Below are positions 23,390-31,139 of a stretch of DNA of 31,139 nt, piece by piece; positions within the stretch are counted from its first letter, which is position 1; every line of letters starts with the position of its first letter. The notes under the pieces are model-generated. The model was not told the DNA's origin and searched no databases. It was given only the letters and a program-made list of their open reading frames with translations. Source of the stretch: an uncultured Oscillospiraceae bacterium. GTDB taxonomy: Bacteria > Bacillota > Clostridia > Oscillospirales > Oscillospiraceae. The position numbers were made by a program, and so were the translations under genes. The stretch is taken from NCBI GenBank assembly GCA_900758315.1, contig CAAERF010000386.1, positions 1 through 31,139 of the forward strand. The letters run 5' to 3'.

Positions 23390-24043
23390 TCAGGTAATCG
23401 GCGCGTGGGTACCGGTGATGGAGTAAACCACCCACCCGGCGATATTCACCGCGTGATCGCCGATTCGCTCCAGATACTTGGACACCATCAGCAGATCCAC
23501 GCACACCGCGCCGGAATCCGGGTGCTGGGTCAAAATTCCGATCAGCTCTTCCCGCACCTTGGCGAAGAGCTCATCCACCACGTCGTCGTAGGCGATCACC
23601 GACTGGGCCAGCACCAGATCCTTGGATACAAAGGAGGCGATACTGTCCGTCACCATCTTGGTGACTGCCGAGGTCATCTTCTTGATGTGGATCCGGTTGA
23701 TCACTTCCTCGCCCCTGACAAAGCGAATGATCTCGGTGATGTCCGACGCCTGATTTCCGATCCGCTGCATGTCGTAGATCATCTTCAGGGCGGAGGAGAT
23801 AATCCGCAGGTCCCGGGCCACCGGCTGCTGCTGGAGGAGCAGCCGCATGCACAGGTTCTCCACACTCCGCTCCTTCCGCGCGATCTCATCATAGAGCTCG
23901 GCGGTTCTCTCAATGGCCTCATGGGGCCGTTCGGACTCAAACAGAGCCTGAGTGGCCGAGTTGATCGCGCTCTCGCACAGGCTTCCCATCTCGGTCAGCT
24001 CAGTATTCAGATGTGCCAGCTGTTCGTCAAAGCGATTTCTCAT
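23390..24043 (-). CDS. phoU: Phosphate signalling regulator PhoU
   Basis: The 217-aa all-helical cytoplasmic protein has the two PhoU repeats and links the Pst transporter with the PhoR kinase: with enough phosphate it keeps PhoR off and limits uptake. The second metal motif is intact (KYLERIGDHAVNIA, near the C-terminus). In the first the usual E...D is replaced by amides: DMQRIGNQASDI, where family members commonly have ERIGDQ. The ATG overlaps the pstB stop by one base (TGATG), so translation is coupled. The phosphate operon continues with a degenerate PhoU-like gene after 45 nt. Confidence 0.96.
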   Translation of the reverse strand: MRNRFDEQLAHLNTELTEMGSLCESAINSATQALFESERPHEAIERTAELYDEIARKERSVENLCMRLLLQQQPVARDLRIISSALKMIYDMQRIGNQASDITEIIRFVRGEEVINRIHIKKMTSAVTKMVTDSIASFVSKDLVLAQSVIAYDDVVDELFAKVREELIGILTQHPDSGAVCVDLLMVSKYLERIGDHAVNIAGWVVYSITGTHAPIT

Positions 24044-24795
24044 CAGCCAAACCTCCCGGTAATGTAATCTTCAGTCCGCTTGTCCTTGGGCATGGAGAAG
24101 ATCCGCTCCGTAGAGCCGTACTCCACCACCTCGCCCAGCAGGAAGAACGCCGTCATATCCGAGATTCGCACCGCCTGCTGCATGTTGTGGGTCACCATGA
24201 TGATGGTGTACTTCTGCTTCAGATCGGTCACCAAGTCCTCGATCTTGGAGGTGGACACCGGGTCCAGAGCGCTGGTGGGTTCGTCCATCAGCAGTACCTC
24301 CGGCTCTACCGCCAGGGCACGGGCAATACACAGCCGCTGCTGCTGTCCGCCGCTCATGCCCAGGGCGCTCTTCTTCAGCCGGTCCTTGACCTCGTCCCAG
24401 ATGGCCGCTCCCCGCAGGGATTTTTCTACAATGTCATCCAGCTGGGACTTCTTCCGGATGCCGTGGGTCCGGGGTCCGAAGGCCACGTTGTCATAGATGC
24501 TCATGGGGAAGGGATTGGGCTTCTGGAACACCATACCCACCCGTTTGCGCAGCAGATTCAGATCCATACTGCCGTAGATATCCTCGTTGTCCAGCTTCAG
24601 GGAACCGGTGATCCGGCAGCCCTCCACCAGATCGTTCATCCGGTTCAGGGACTTGAGCAGTGTGGATTTCCCGCAGCCCGAGGGACCGATCAGCGCCGTG
24701 ATCTGGTTGGCCGGCAGGTTCAGATTGACGTCCTTCAGGGCGTGGAAGTCGCCGTACCAGAGGTCCATATGTTCAATCGTAATCTTGTTCATCAT
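24043..24795 (-). CDS. pstB: Phosphate ABC transporter ATPase PstB
   Basis: The 250-aa ATPase powers the high-affinity phosphate importer. Visible motifs: Walker [10 protein letters not shown] (37-45), ABC signature MSGGQ (147-151), Walker B VLLMDE (167-172), and [12 protein letters not shown] typical of PstB. The start is uncertain by two codons: GTG 24798, ATG 24795 and ATG 24792 are in frame. I choose 24795 because AAGGA lies 8 nt before it and it overlaps the pstA stop as TGATG, the same coupling as pstB-phoU. Confidence 0.97.
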   Translation of the reverse strand: MMNKITIEHMDLWYGDFHALKDVNLNLPANQITALIGPSGCGKSTLLKSLNRMNDLVEGCRITGSLKLDNEDIYGSMDLNLLRKRVGMVFQKPNPFPMSIYDNVAFGPRTHGIRKKSQLDDIVEKSLRGAAIWDEVKDRLKKSALGMSGGQQQRLCIARALAVEPEVLLMDEPTSALDPVSTSKIEDLVTDLKQKYTIIMVTHNMQQAVRISDMTAFFLLGEVVEYGSTERIFSMPKDKRTEDYITGRFG

Positions 24796-25724
24796 CACTG
24801 CAGTCCTTTCGTCAGCTTCTTGGCCACCAGTCCGGAGATCCCGTTGAGCAGCACCACCATGACCAGCAGCACCACCGCAGTTCCGTAGGCCTGATCGGTG
24901 TATAGGCCCTCGGAGAGCAGCAGGTACATGTGGACCGACAGGGTCCGGCCGGAGCTGAACAGGCTGTCCGCCACGCCGGGTACCGTGCCCGCGGTATACA
25001 TCAACGCCGCCGTCTCACCTACGACCCGGCCCATACCCAGGATGATGCCGGAGAGAATGCCAGGCACCGCAGGAGGCAGAACAATCCGGAATACGGTACG
25101 CAGTCTTCCTGCGCCCAGGGCAAAGCTGCCCTCCCGATAGGAATCGGGCACCGCTTTCAGCGCCTCCTCGGTTGTACGCATAATCACCGGCAGAATCATG
25201 ATGGACAGCGTCAGGCCGCCGGACAGGATGGAGTATTTGAACCCGCAGGCGATGACCAGCATCAGGTAGCCGAACAGGCCGTACACGATGGAAGGAATAC
25301 CGGACAGGGTCTCCGCCGTAATCCGCACCACACTGACCAGCTTACTGCCCCGCTTGGCATACTCCACCAGGTAGATGGCGGAAAAGACGCCCAGGGGTAC
25401 CGCGATGACCAGGGACAGGGCTGTCATAAACACTGTGTTGATGATGGCCGGCATCATGGACACGTTGACACTGTTGTACTCCCACTCGAACAGGCTCAGG
25501 TGCAGGTTGGGGATGCCCATCACCAGGATGTAGCCGATCAGTGCGATCAGCGCCCCCACAGTCACTACTGCCGAGAGCAGGACCAGGATCAGCACGGCCA
25601 GTGAGCCCGGCTTTCTCCGGTAGGCCGCCAGCTTTTGCAGCAGGTTCTGCCGGTTAATGGCTGCCGGCCGATTGGACAATCCGCCCTTCCCTACCGGCGC
25701 CGCCTGGACACTTTTTCCGCTCAT
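24795..25724 (-). CDS. pstA: Phosphate ABC transporter permease PstA
   Basis: The 309-aa permease has a long N-terminal cytoplasmic part (about 40 residues with [19 protein letters not shown]) and six membrane helices. ABC permease EAA loop: [40 protein letters not shown]. The [14 protein letters not shown] stretch is typical of PstA. The ATG overlaps the pstC stop (ATGA). It forms the membrane pore with PstC. Confidence 0.96.
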   Translation of the reverse strand: MSGKSVQAAPVGKGGLSNRPAAINRQNLLQKLAAYRRKPGSLAVLILVLLSAVVTVGALIALIGYILVMGIPNLHLSLFEWEYNSVNVSMMPAIINTVFMTALSLVIAVPLGVFSAIYLVEYAKRGSKLVSVVRITAETLSGIPSIVYGLFGYLMLVIACGFKYSILSGGLTLSIMILPVIMRTTEEALKAVPDSYREGSFALGAGRLRTVFRIVLPPAVPGILSGIILGMGRVVGETAALMYTAGTVPGVADSLFSSGRTLSVHMYLLLSEGLYTDQAYGTAVVLLVMVVLLNGISGLVAKKLTKGLQ

Positions 25725-26572
25725 GCTTTATCCCTCCTCTTCAACAGGGAGAACGTCAGGTTGATAATCAGAATGAACACAAACAGCACAACTGCTGTCG
25801 CGATCAGCGCCTCCCGGTGCAGGCCGGTGGCATAGCCCATCTCCATGACGATGTTTGCCGTCATGGTACGTACGCCGCTGAGCGGACCGCTCGGAATCAC
25901 CGGCTGGTTGCCTGCCACCATGATCACTGCCATGGTCTCGCCGATGGCTCTGCCGATGCCCAGCACAATGCCGGCCAGAATGCCGCTCTTGGCCGCCGGC
26001 AGTACCGCCGCAAACACACTGCGCTCCCGGGTGGCGCCCAGGGCCAGGGCCCCTTCGTAGTAGCTCTCCGGCACCGCACGGATGGCGGACTCGGAGACGC
26101 CGATGATGGTGGGAAGGATCATCAGGCCCAGCAGCAGAGACGCGGTGAGCATATTCTTGCCGCTGCCGCCGAACAGATCCTGCACGATGGGCACGATGAC
26201 CATCAGGGCAAAGAAACCGTACACCACCGAGGGAATGCCCGCCAGCAGATCCACCGCCGGCTTCACGATCCGATACAGGGCCGGCGGACAGAACTCCGCC
26301 AGAAACACCGCGCACAGCAGCCCGATGGGCACACCCACGATGATGGCGCCGGCCGTGACATAGATACTGCCCACAATCATGGGGAAGATGCCGTAGATGT
26401 CGTTCAGGGGCTTCCACTGCTTCCCCAGCAGGAAGTCGGCTACGCCGATCTTCCCGATGGCGGAAAAACCGTTGGTGAACAGGAAGATGCAGATCAGGGC
26501 AACTGCCAGAATTGAGGTACAGGCGGCCAGCAGAAATACGGTTTTCATGCCGCGCTCTTTCAACTGTTTCAT
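25721..26572 (-). CDS. pstC: Phosphate ABC transporter permease PstC
   Basis: The 283-aa permease has six membrane helices, the segment AGIPSVVYGFFALMVIVP and the EAA loop SAIRAVPESYYEGALALGATRERSVFAAVLPAAKSGILAG. AGGAGGAG lies close before the ATG (26572); an alternative ATG at 26548 (MKTVFLL) is possible and would fit the first helix better, but has no ribosome site. A perfect hairpin lies between pstS and this gene. Confidence 0.96.
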   Translation of the reverse strand: MKQLKERGMKTVFLLAACTSILAVALICIFLFTNGFSAIGKIGVADFLLGKQWKPLNDIYGIFPMIVGSIYVTAGAIIVGVPIGLLCAVFLAEFCPPALYRIVKPAVDLLAGIPSVVYGFFALMVIVPIVQDLFGGSGKNMLTASLLLGLMILPTIIGVSESAIRAVPESYYEGALALGATRERSVFAAVLPAAKSGILAGIVLGIGRAIGETMAVIMVAGNQPVIPSGPLSGVRTMTANIVMEMGYATGLHREALIATAVVLFVFILIINLTFSLLKRRDKA

Positions 26573-26589
26573 GATCTCCTCCTAAAAGG

Positions 26590-26618
26590 AACCGGGTTTG
26601 CAAAGGGCAAACCCGGTT
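26590..26618 (-). terminator. Intercistronic hairpin between pstS and pstC
   Basis: AACCGGGTTTGC, 5-nt loop, GCAAACCCGGTT: a perfect 12-bp stem. On the minus strand the tail is only CCTTTTAG, so it is probably a partial terminator or an mRNA-protecting hairpin that leaves pstS expressed more than the transporter genes. On the plus strand it has a T6 tail but there is no gene to end. Confidence 0.7.
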
Positions 26619-26630
26619 TTTTCCCTCTGC

Positions 26631-27551
26631 TTACTGAGCCAGCTCAGACCAGTCGGTGGTCTCGCCGGTGAAGATGCTCTTGACCTGATCCTTGGACAGA
26701 TCTTCCACGGTGTTCTCGTTGTTGACGATCACAGCGATGCCGTCCAGTGCGATGACCTGGGACTTCAGGCCCTGGCTGGTCTCCTCTTCGCTCAGCTCAC
26801 GGGAGGCCATGCCGATGTCGCAGACACCTTCAATGGTGGAGGTCATGCCGGTGGTGGAGTCGCTCTCCTGGATGTCGATCTTGGCGTTGGCGTTGACTTC
26901 CAGATAGGCTTCCTTCAGCTTTTCCATGACCGGAGTGACGGAAGAGGAACCTGCTACTACGATGCTGCCCTCTGCACCGGAGGTGGTGAAGTCACCGGTG
27001 TTCTCCTGGCTGATGTAGCCGTTCTCTTCTACGACCTTCTGGCCGTCTGCGCTGAGGATGTAGTCGATGAAGTCCTGTGCCACATCGCTGACCTCATCCT
27101 TGGTGGCGATGTTGAAGGGACGGGAAACGGTGTAGGTGCCGTTCTTGATGTTATCGGTGGTGGCTTCCACGCCGTCAATCTTGACTGCCTTGACGGTGTC
27201 GTTCATGGAGCCCAGGGAGACGTAGCCGATGGCACTCTGGTTGCCCTGGATGCTGGCCAGCATGACAGCGGTGCTGTTGGTGATCTCAGCGCTGTCCGTG
27301 GTGTGGTCCACCTTGTTGCCGTTGGCGTCCTTTTCCTCGATGCCAAACAGCTCGATGAAGGCGCCACGTGTACCGGAACCGTCTTCCCGGGAAACGACGG
27401 TGATGCTGCTGTTTTTGGTGGTTGCTGCGTTGGCAGTGCTGCTGGTGCTGCTGTCACCGGTGGTCTGGCTGCCGGAGCTGCCACAGCCGACCAGTGCCGT
27501 TGCTGCCATCAGTGCGGACAAACTCAGTCCAATAATTTTTTTCATTTTCAT
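26631..27551 (-). CDS. pstS: Phosphate-binding lipoprotein PstS with permuted domain order
   Basis: The 306-aa lipoprotein (lipobox ALVGC, Cys23) binds phosphate outside the cell for PstCAB. The family motifs are all present but in the wrong order. Residues 50-181 hold what is normally the second half: VVSREDGSGTRGAF (52-65), then NAIGYVS-like SAIGYVSLGS, and DYILSADGQKVVEENGYIS. After a short linker (182-195) residues 196-306 hold the normal first half: VVAGSSSVTPVMEKL, DIGMASREL, GIAVIVN, IFTGETTDW, and the protein ends at WSELAQ. This is the arrangement of a circular permutation at the lobe hinge. ATG 27551 is chosen, with AAAGGAG 9 nt upstream; the ATG at 27557 is only 3 nt from it. Confidence 0.93.
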   Translation of the reverse strand: MKMKKIIGLSLSALMAATALVGCGSSGSQTTGDSSTSSTANAATTKNSSITVVSREDGSGTRGAFIELFGIEEKDANGNKVDHTTDSAEITNSTAVMLASIQGNQSAIGYVSLGSMNDTVKAVKIDGVEATTDNIKNGTYTVSRPFNIATKDEVSDVAQDFIDYILSADGQKVVEENGYISQENTGDFTTSGAEGSIVVAGSSSVTPVMEKLKEAYLEVNANAKIDIQESDSTTGMTSTIEGVCDIGMASRELSEEETSQGLKSQVIALDGIAVIVNNENTVEDLSKDQVKSIFTGETTDWSELAQ

Positions 27552-27612
27552 TACCATACACTCCTTTGAGTTGTCTCTTTTTTGTTTTTATCCCTCTTGC
27601 GGGAACACTGCT

Positions 27613-27670
27613 ATCATACCGGCGCCATGTTAAATCCAAAATCACGGTCAGGTTAAACCTATATCAAACC
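27613..27670 (-). promoter_or_regulatory. pstS promoter with candidate Pho box
   Basis: Minus strand, in order: GGTTTGAT (27670-27663), 3 nt, GGTTTAAC (27659-27652), 15 nt, GATTTAAC (27636-27629), 10 nt, -10 TATGAT (27618-27613). No good -35 is present, as expected for a promoter activated by PhoB/PhoP. The spacings are the same as before nptA. TTTAAC is close to the Bacillus PhoP half-site TTAACA with 11-bp period. Confidence 0.8.
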
Positions 27671-27712
27671 TTTTCCCCTTTTATTAAATTCAGGTAAAAT
27701 GCGGCAGGGCAT

Positions 27713-27747
27713 AAAAAATACCCGGCAGCTCTTTTGAAACTGCCGGG
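27713..27747 (-). terminator. Terminator of nptA
   Basis: Minus strand CCCGGCAG, 11-nt loop, CTGCCGGG, then TATTTTTT. It separates nptA from the pst operon, which has its own promoter. Confidence 0.9.
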
Positions 27748-27772
27748 CGTTCACCCTTCGTTTTTCTTCCGC

Positions 27773-29527
27773 TCACAGGGAGTATTTCACCTCATAGCGG
27801 TCATAGATGCTGTTAAATTCACTGTTTCCGTACTTCACGCCGTTGAGATATTTGTGGGCGTCAAAGCTGTTGTGGACCACCTCGATCACCGCCACGGCGA
27901 TGTTGGAGCAGTGGTCGGAAATCCGCTCGTAGTTGGACAGCAGATCGGAGAAGATAAAGCCCATCTCGATAGTGCAGACACCCCGCTGGAGCCGCTCGAT
28001 GTGGTTGGTTTTCATCTGGGCGGTCAGGTGGTCGATCACCTGCTCCAACGGCTCCACCTGGGCGGCCAGCTCCACGTCGTTTTTCTCGTAGGCGGTCACC
28101 GTGATGGAGAGAATCTCATCAATGGCCCGGGTCAGCACATCCAGCTCCCGCTGGGCCGCCGGCGTGAAGGCAATTCCCTTGTCATGGAGCTCTTTGGCCA
28201 CCTTGGTCAGATTGACCGCATGGTCGCCCAACCGCTCAAAGTCGCCGATGGCGTGGAGCATTTTGGAGATCACCTGAGAGTCCTCCTGGGACAGCGCCTG
28301 GGCGGACAGTTTCACCAGATAGGTGCTCAGCCGGTCCTCGAAGGCGTCAATTTCCTCCTCCGTCTGGAGCACCAATTCCGCTTTTTTCTCGCTGTAATGC
28401 CCGAAGAGTCCGCCTGCCAGATACAGGCTCTCCCGGGAAAGCTCCAGCATCTGCTTGCTGGCGTTGTTGCACTCCCGGATGGCAACCGACGGGGACTGGA
28501 GCAGCCGCTCATCCAGAAACGGTGTTTCCTCCGGAGACACCAGCTCGCCCTTTTTTCCGCCTGCCAGTCGCTCGGTCACCCACAGCAGATACTTGGAGAA
28601 AGGCATCAGCAGAACCGTCGTGGCAATGTTGAATACAGAGTGCGCCAGCGCGATGGTCACCGGCGAGACTGCCGTGTCCCAGAAGGGCAGTCCGATCAGC
28701 CAGTTTGCCAAGCAGAGAATGGGCAGCCACACCACCGTGCCCAGCACGTTGATGAGCACATGCACTACACCCACTCGCTTGGCCTGGATGTTGGTCCCGA
28801 TACAGGAGATCAGAGCAGTGACGCAGGTGCCGATGTTCTGGCCCATGATGATGGGAATGGCCATGCCGTAGGAGATGCCGCCGGTGAGGGACAGGGCCTG
28901 CAAAATGCCGATAGAGGCCGCAGAGCTCTGGATCACACCGGTGACGATGGCGCCCACCGCCACGCCGACCAACGGCTGGTTGAACTTGGTCAGCAGCTCG
29001 GCAAACAAAGGGGAATCTGCCAGGGGACTGACCGCCTCGGTCATCATCTTCATCCCGTAGATCAGCACCGCAAAACCGACAAACACCGTGCCGATGCTTT
29101 TCTTTCGGTCGTTGTTGGAGAGCATGACCATCAAAATGCCAATGAGGGCGATAATCGGCGAAAAGTTCTCCGGTTTCAGCATATTGATCCAGATACTGTC
29201 ACTCTGGATGCCGGAAAGGCTCAAAATCCAGGAGGTCAGCGTGGTGCCGATATTGGCGCCGAAGATCACGCTGAGGGTCTGGGAAAACTCCATAATACCT
29301 GAGTTGACCAGGCCCACCAGCATCACGGTGACTGCGGACGAGGACTGGACCGCAATGGTAATCACCGCGCCAAGGATAATGCTGATCACCGGGTTGGACG
29401 TCATCTTCTTCAGCAGGTGCTCCAGCTTGCCGCCCGCCATCTTCTCCAGACTGCCCGACATCACATTCATGCCAAACAGGAAGAACGCCAGGCCGCCGAT
29501 CAGGGTAATGAACGAGAAAATAGTCAT
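27773..29527 (-). CDS. nptA: Na+/phosphate cotransporter with C-terminal PhoU-like domain
   Basis: The 584-aa membrane protein takes up phosphate with sodium. The two inverted repeats of the Na/Pi-cotransporter family have the QSSS motifs: QSSSAVTVMLVGL (61-73) and QSSAASIGILQAL (200-212). About eight helices are followed by a cytoplasmic PhoU-like domain from about residue 338 with intact metal motifs DFERLGDHA and NYERISDHC. AAGGAG lies 9 nt before the ATG. It is a low-affinity partner of Pst, here in the same regulon: its promoter has the same repeat set as pstS, and PhoR lies directly upstream. Confidence 0.96.
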   Translation of the reverse strand: MTIFSFITLIGGLAFFLFGMNVMSGSLEKMAGGKLEHLLKKMTSNPVISIILGAVITIAVQSSSAVTVMLVGLVNSGIMEFSQTLSVIFGANIGTTLTSWILSLSGIQSDSIWINMLKPENFSPIIALIGILMVMLSNNDRKKSIGTVFVGFAVLIYGMKMMTEAVSPLADSPLFAELLTKFNQPLVGVAVGAIVTGVIQSSAASIGILQALSLTGGISYGMAIPIIMGQNIGTCVTALISCIGTNIQAKRVGVVHVLINVLGTVVWLPILCLANWLIGLPFWDTAVSPVTIALAHSVFNIATTVLLMPFSKYLLWVTERLAGGKKGELVSPEETPFLDERLLQSPSVAIRECNNASKQMLELSRESLYLAGGLFGHYSEKKAELVLQTEEEIDAFEDRLSTYLVKLSAQALSQEDSQVISKMLHAIGDFERLGDHAVNLTKVAKELHDKGIAFTPAAQRELDVLTRAIDEILSITVTAYEKNDVELAAQVEPLEQVIDHLTAQMKTNHIERLQRGVCTIEMGFIFSDLLSNYERISDHCSNIAVAVIEVVHNSFDAHKYLNGVKYGNSEFNSIYDRYEVKYSL

Positions 29528-29564
29528 ATATCGCTTCTCCTTGGCTCTGTTTTGTATCTTATTT

Positions 29565-29622
29565 AGTTTACCGGATCAACGTTAAATCTATTATCTCCAT
29601 TCTGTTAAATCCATGTTAAATC
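29565..29622 (-). promoter_or_regulatory. nptA promoter with candidate Pho box
   Basis: Minus strand, in order: GATTTAAC (29622-29615), 3 nt, GATTTAAC (29611-29604), 15 nt, GATTTAAC (29588-29581), 10 nt ending CCGG, -10 TAAACT (29570-29565). All three octamers are identical, and every distance equals that at pstS. The first octamer starts where the phoR terminator stem ends. Confidence 0.82.
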
Positions 29623-29653
29623 AGGCAGTCCCGGCAAACATCCGGAACTGCCT
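29623..29653 (-). terminator. Hairpin after phoR
   Basis: Minus strand AGGCAGTTCCGG, 7-nt loop, CCGGGACTGCCT, a 12-bp stem with one G-U, followed by GATTTAAC, which is part of the Pho box. The short T-tract makes partial read-through from phoBR into nptA likely. Confidence 0.75.
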
Positions 29654-29658
29654 GCTAT

Positions 29659-31008
29659 TTACGCTTTCGGGAATCGGATGGAGATCACTGTCCCCTTTCC
29701 CACTTCACTTTCCACTTCGATGGCCGCGTTATGATAGGCCACCCCGTGCTTGACAATGGACAGGCCCAGACCTGTGCCTCCCACTTCCTTGGAGTGGCTC
29801 TTGTCCACCCGGTAGAAGCGCTCAAAAATCCGGTCCAGCTCTGCGCTTGGAATCCCGATGCCCGTGTCAGCTACCTCCAGGACTGCCCATCCGGGTTCGT
29901 CCGTCACGGACACTGTCACAGTGCCGTTCTCCTTGTTGTATTTAATGGCGTTGTCGCAGAGGTTGTAGACGATCTCGTCGATAATCTGCTCTACCCCTTT
30001 GAAAACCGCGTGGGTTCCCCTGAGGACAAACCGGATATGTTGTTTTTGGGCCGCATGCTCCAGATTGGAGAGCACGCCCTGACAGCATTCATACAGGTCG
30101 ATCTCCGCCTTCGGAGGCTGCAGCTCCTTGCTCTCCAGCTGGGAGAGCTGAATGATGTCCCCTACCAGCGTGATCAGGCGCTGGGCCTCGTCGTAAATCT
30201 TGCCGGAGAATCGGCTGATGTCCTCGGGTCTCGCCAGACCGTCCCGGATGATCTCCGCGTAACCGGAGATGGAAGTCAGCGGCGTCTTGAGCTCGTGTGA
30301 CACGTTGGCGGTGAACTCCCGCCGCATGGCGTCCTGCTTGGCGTGCTCCAGCTTCAGCTCGTTCATCTGCCGCTGAATCTGCCGGTTCTGGCCGTTGATT
30401 CGGCGCACCAGCGGCTGAAGCTCGGGATAGACATCCCGCTCGTCCGGTGCCTCCAAGTCGATCCGGTTGATGGGCTCCGTCACGCTTTTGGACACTCGGG
30501 AGGCCAGGATCACCGACAGCAGGATGGCCAGGAGCAGCACTGCCACCATAGAGTAGAACATGCCCACAATCAGGGTCACTGCGGTATACTGGGTACCGGA
30601 CACCCGGATCACCGTGCCGTCCTTGAGTCGAATAGCGTAGTTGGTGGTCTTCTCCGACAGGGTATCCGAATAGCGGCTACTCTCACCAACCCCCTCGGTC
30701 AGGGCCTGCTGAACCTCTTCCCGGTTCTTGTGGTTGCCCATCTCGTCCGGATCGGCTACGCTGTCGTAGAGCACGGTGCCATCGGTGTCAATCCAAGTGA
30801 CCCGAGTCGTGCTGGTGGTCTGGCGGTGCCGGAGAAAGTCAATCCCGTTTTCCTCCACTGCCGCCGCTACATAGCTGGCCTCATCTCTGATCTCCGCGTT
30901 GTGTTCCGCAGAGAAGTAGCTGTACAGCGAACACAAAGTCAGGGCAATACAGGACACAAAGACCACCATGGCCACCAGGAAAATGTGCTTGAAAATCTTA
31001 GTTTTCAA
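29659..31008 (-). CDS. phoR: Phosphate regulon sensor histidine kinase PhoR
   Basis: The 449-aa kinase has helix 1 (about 11-32), an extracellular sensor part (33-140), helix 2 (144-170), a HAMP-like linker, the H-box [12 protein letters not shown] with the phosphorylated His238, the N-box [13 protein letters not shown], and the G boxes [34 protein letters not shown]. It phosphorylates PhoB/PhoP when phosphate is scarce. The start is the TTG at 31008: GGGAGGA lies 7 nt before it, and it overlaps the end of phoB by 11 nt. The longer open frame upstream of it runs through phoB. Confidence 0.94.
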   Translation of the reverse strand: MKTKIFKHIFLVAMVVFVSCIALTLCSLYSYFSAEHNAEIRDEASYVAAAVEENGIDFLRHRQTTSTTRVTWIDTDGTVLYDSVADPDEMGNHKNREEVQQALTEGVGESSRYSDTLSEKTTNYAIRLKDGTVIRVSGTQYTAVTLIVGMFYSMVAVLLLAILLSVILASRVSKSVTEPINRIDLEAPDERDVYPELQPLVRRINGQNRQIQRQMNELKLEHAKQDAMRREFTANVSHELKTPLTSISGYAEIIRDGLARPEDISRFSGKIYDEAQRLITLVGDIIQLSQLESKELQPPKAEIDLYECCQGVLSNLEHAAQKQHIRFVLRGTHAVFKGVEQIIDEIVYNLCDNAIKYNKENGTVTVSVTDEPGWAVLEVADTGIGIPSAELDRIFERFYRVDKSHSKEVGGTGLGLSIVKHGVAYHNAAIEVESEVGKGTVISIRFPKA

Positions 31009-31139
31009 CCGCTTTTCCTCCCAGCTTGTAGCCCACGCCCCGCACGGTCTCAATCAGCTCCCCGGCGGGACCCAGCTTCTGGCGCAGCGTCCGGATATGC
31101 ACATCCACCGTGCGGTTTTCCCCGTCAAAGGAGTAGCCC
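30998..31139 (-). CDS. phoB: Response regulator PhoB/PhoP (OmpR family), C-terminal end only
   Basis: The window edge cuts the gene; the last 46 residues are visible. [22 protein letters not shown], then [18 protein letters not shown], is the end of an OmpR/PhoB winged-helix DNA-binding domain with the recognition helix ([12 protein letters not shown]) and the wing (TVRGVGYKL). The reading frame ends at TAA 31000-30998, inside phoR. The gene pair and the downstream phosphate genes make PhoB/PhoP the natural call, though other OmpR members look alike at this end. Confidence 0.9.
   Translation of the reverse strand, partial: GYSFDGENRTVDVHIRTLRQKLGPAGELIETVRGVGYKLGGKAVEN

Noticed and set aside
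1..31139. Phage-defence, CRISPR or transposon content
   Set aside because: No direct-repeat arrays, transposases, nucleases or integrases were seen; all genes fit chromosomal metabolism, transport, envelope or regulation.

Overview
The window looks like part of a low-copy, GC-rich Firmicutes chromosome, most likely a gut Clostridia of the Oscillospiraceae type. That placement is inference. It rests on strong AGGAGG-type ribosome binding sites, class B sortase, many lipoproteins with Gram-positive leaders, a PhoR kinase with TTG start, and a Pst/PhoU/NptA cluster of the clostridial kind. No tRNA, rRNA, IS element, CRISPR or phage gene was recognised; the gene content is mostly chromosomal housekeeping, transport and regulation.

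Layout. 1-3876: glycogen/maltodextrin use (malQ-glgP, translationally close). 3877-4700: a small DUF4825-like lipoprotein behind its own promoter, with a decayed duplicate of its signal peptide just upstream. 4799-7270: an unknown 178-aa protein and the CstA pyruvate/peptide transporter. 7396-10054: an NSS-family amino acid:Na+ symporter and a LysR regulator. 10068-15363: a lipoprotein with long heptad repeats and an RND/MMPL exporter in one operon, divergent from a TetR regulator; two copies of a shared operator flank the exporter promoter. 15378-18008: VTT/TVP38 membrane protein, alpha/beta hydrolase and class B sortase in one operon. 18039-19037: a secreted lipoprotein with an SH3-like end. 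19253-20472: a yybP-ykoY (Mn2+) riboswitch with an intrinsic terminator in front of a CaCA cation exchanger. 20481-22482: a three-gene operon (two small membrane proteins and a 77-aa protein built of 11-residue repeats) divergent from a second TetR-type regulator.

22499-31139 (all minus strand) is an almost complete phosphate regulon, read from right to left: phoB (end only), phoR, nptA (Na/Pi cotransporter with PhoU tail), pstS, pstC, pstA, pstB, phoU, and a previously unnamed 281-aa protein. Three observations stand out here. First, the nptA and pstS promoters share three 8-bp direct repeats at exactly the same spacings relative to each other and to the -10 box, which gives a sharp candidate Pho box. 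Second, PstS has its two half-domains in swapped order, as in a circular permutation. Third, the last gene is a single membrane helix joined to a domain that aligns without gaps to the PhoU-like tail of NptA but has lost the metal-binding residues of one motif; it may be a non-catalytic member of the phosphate-sensing complex.
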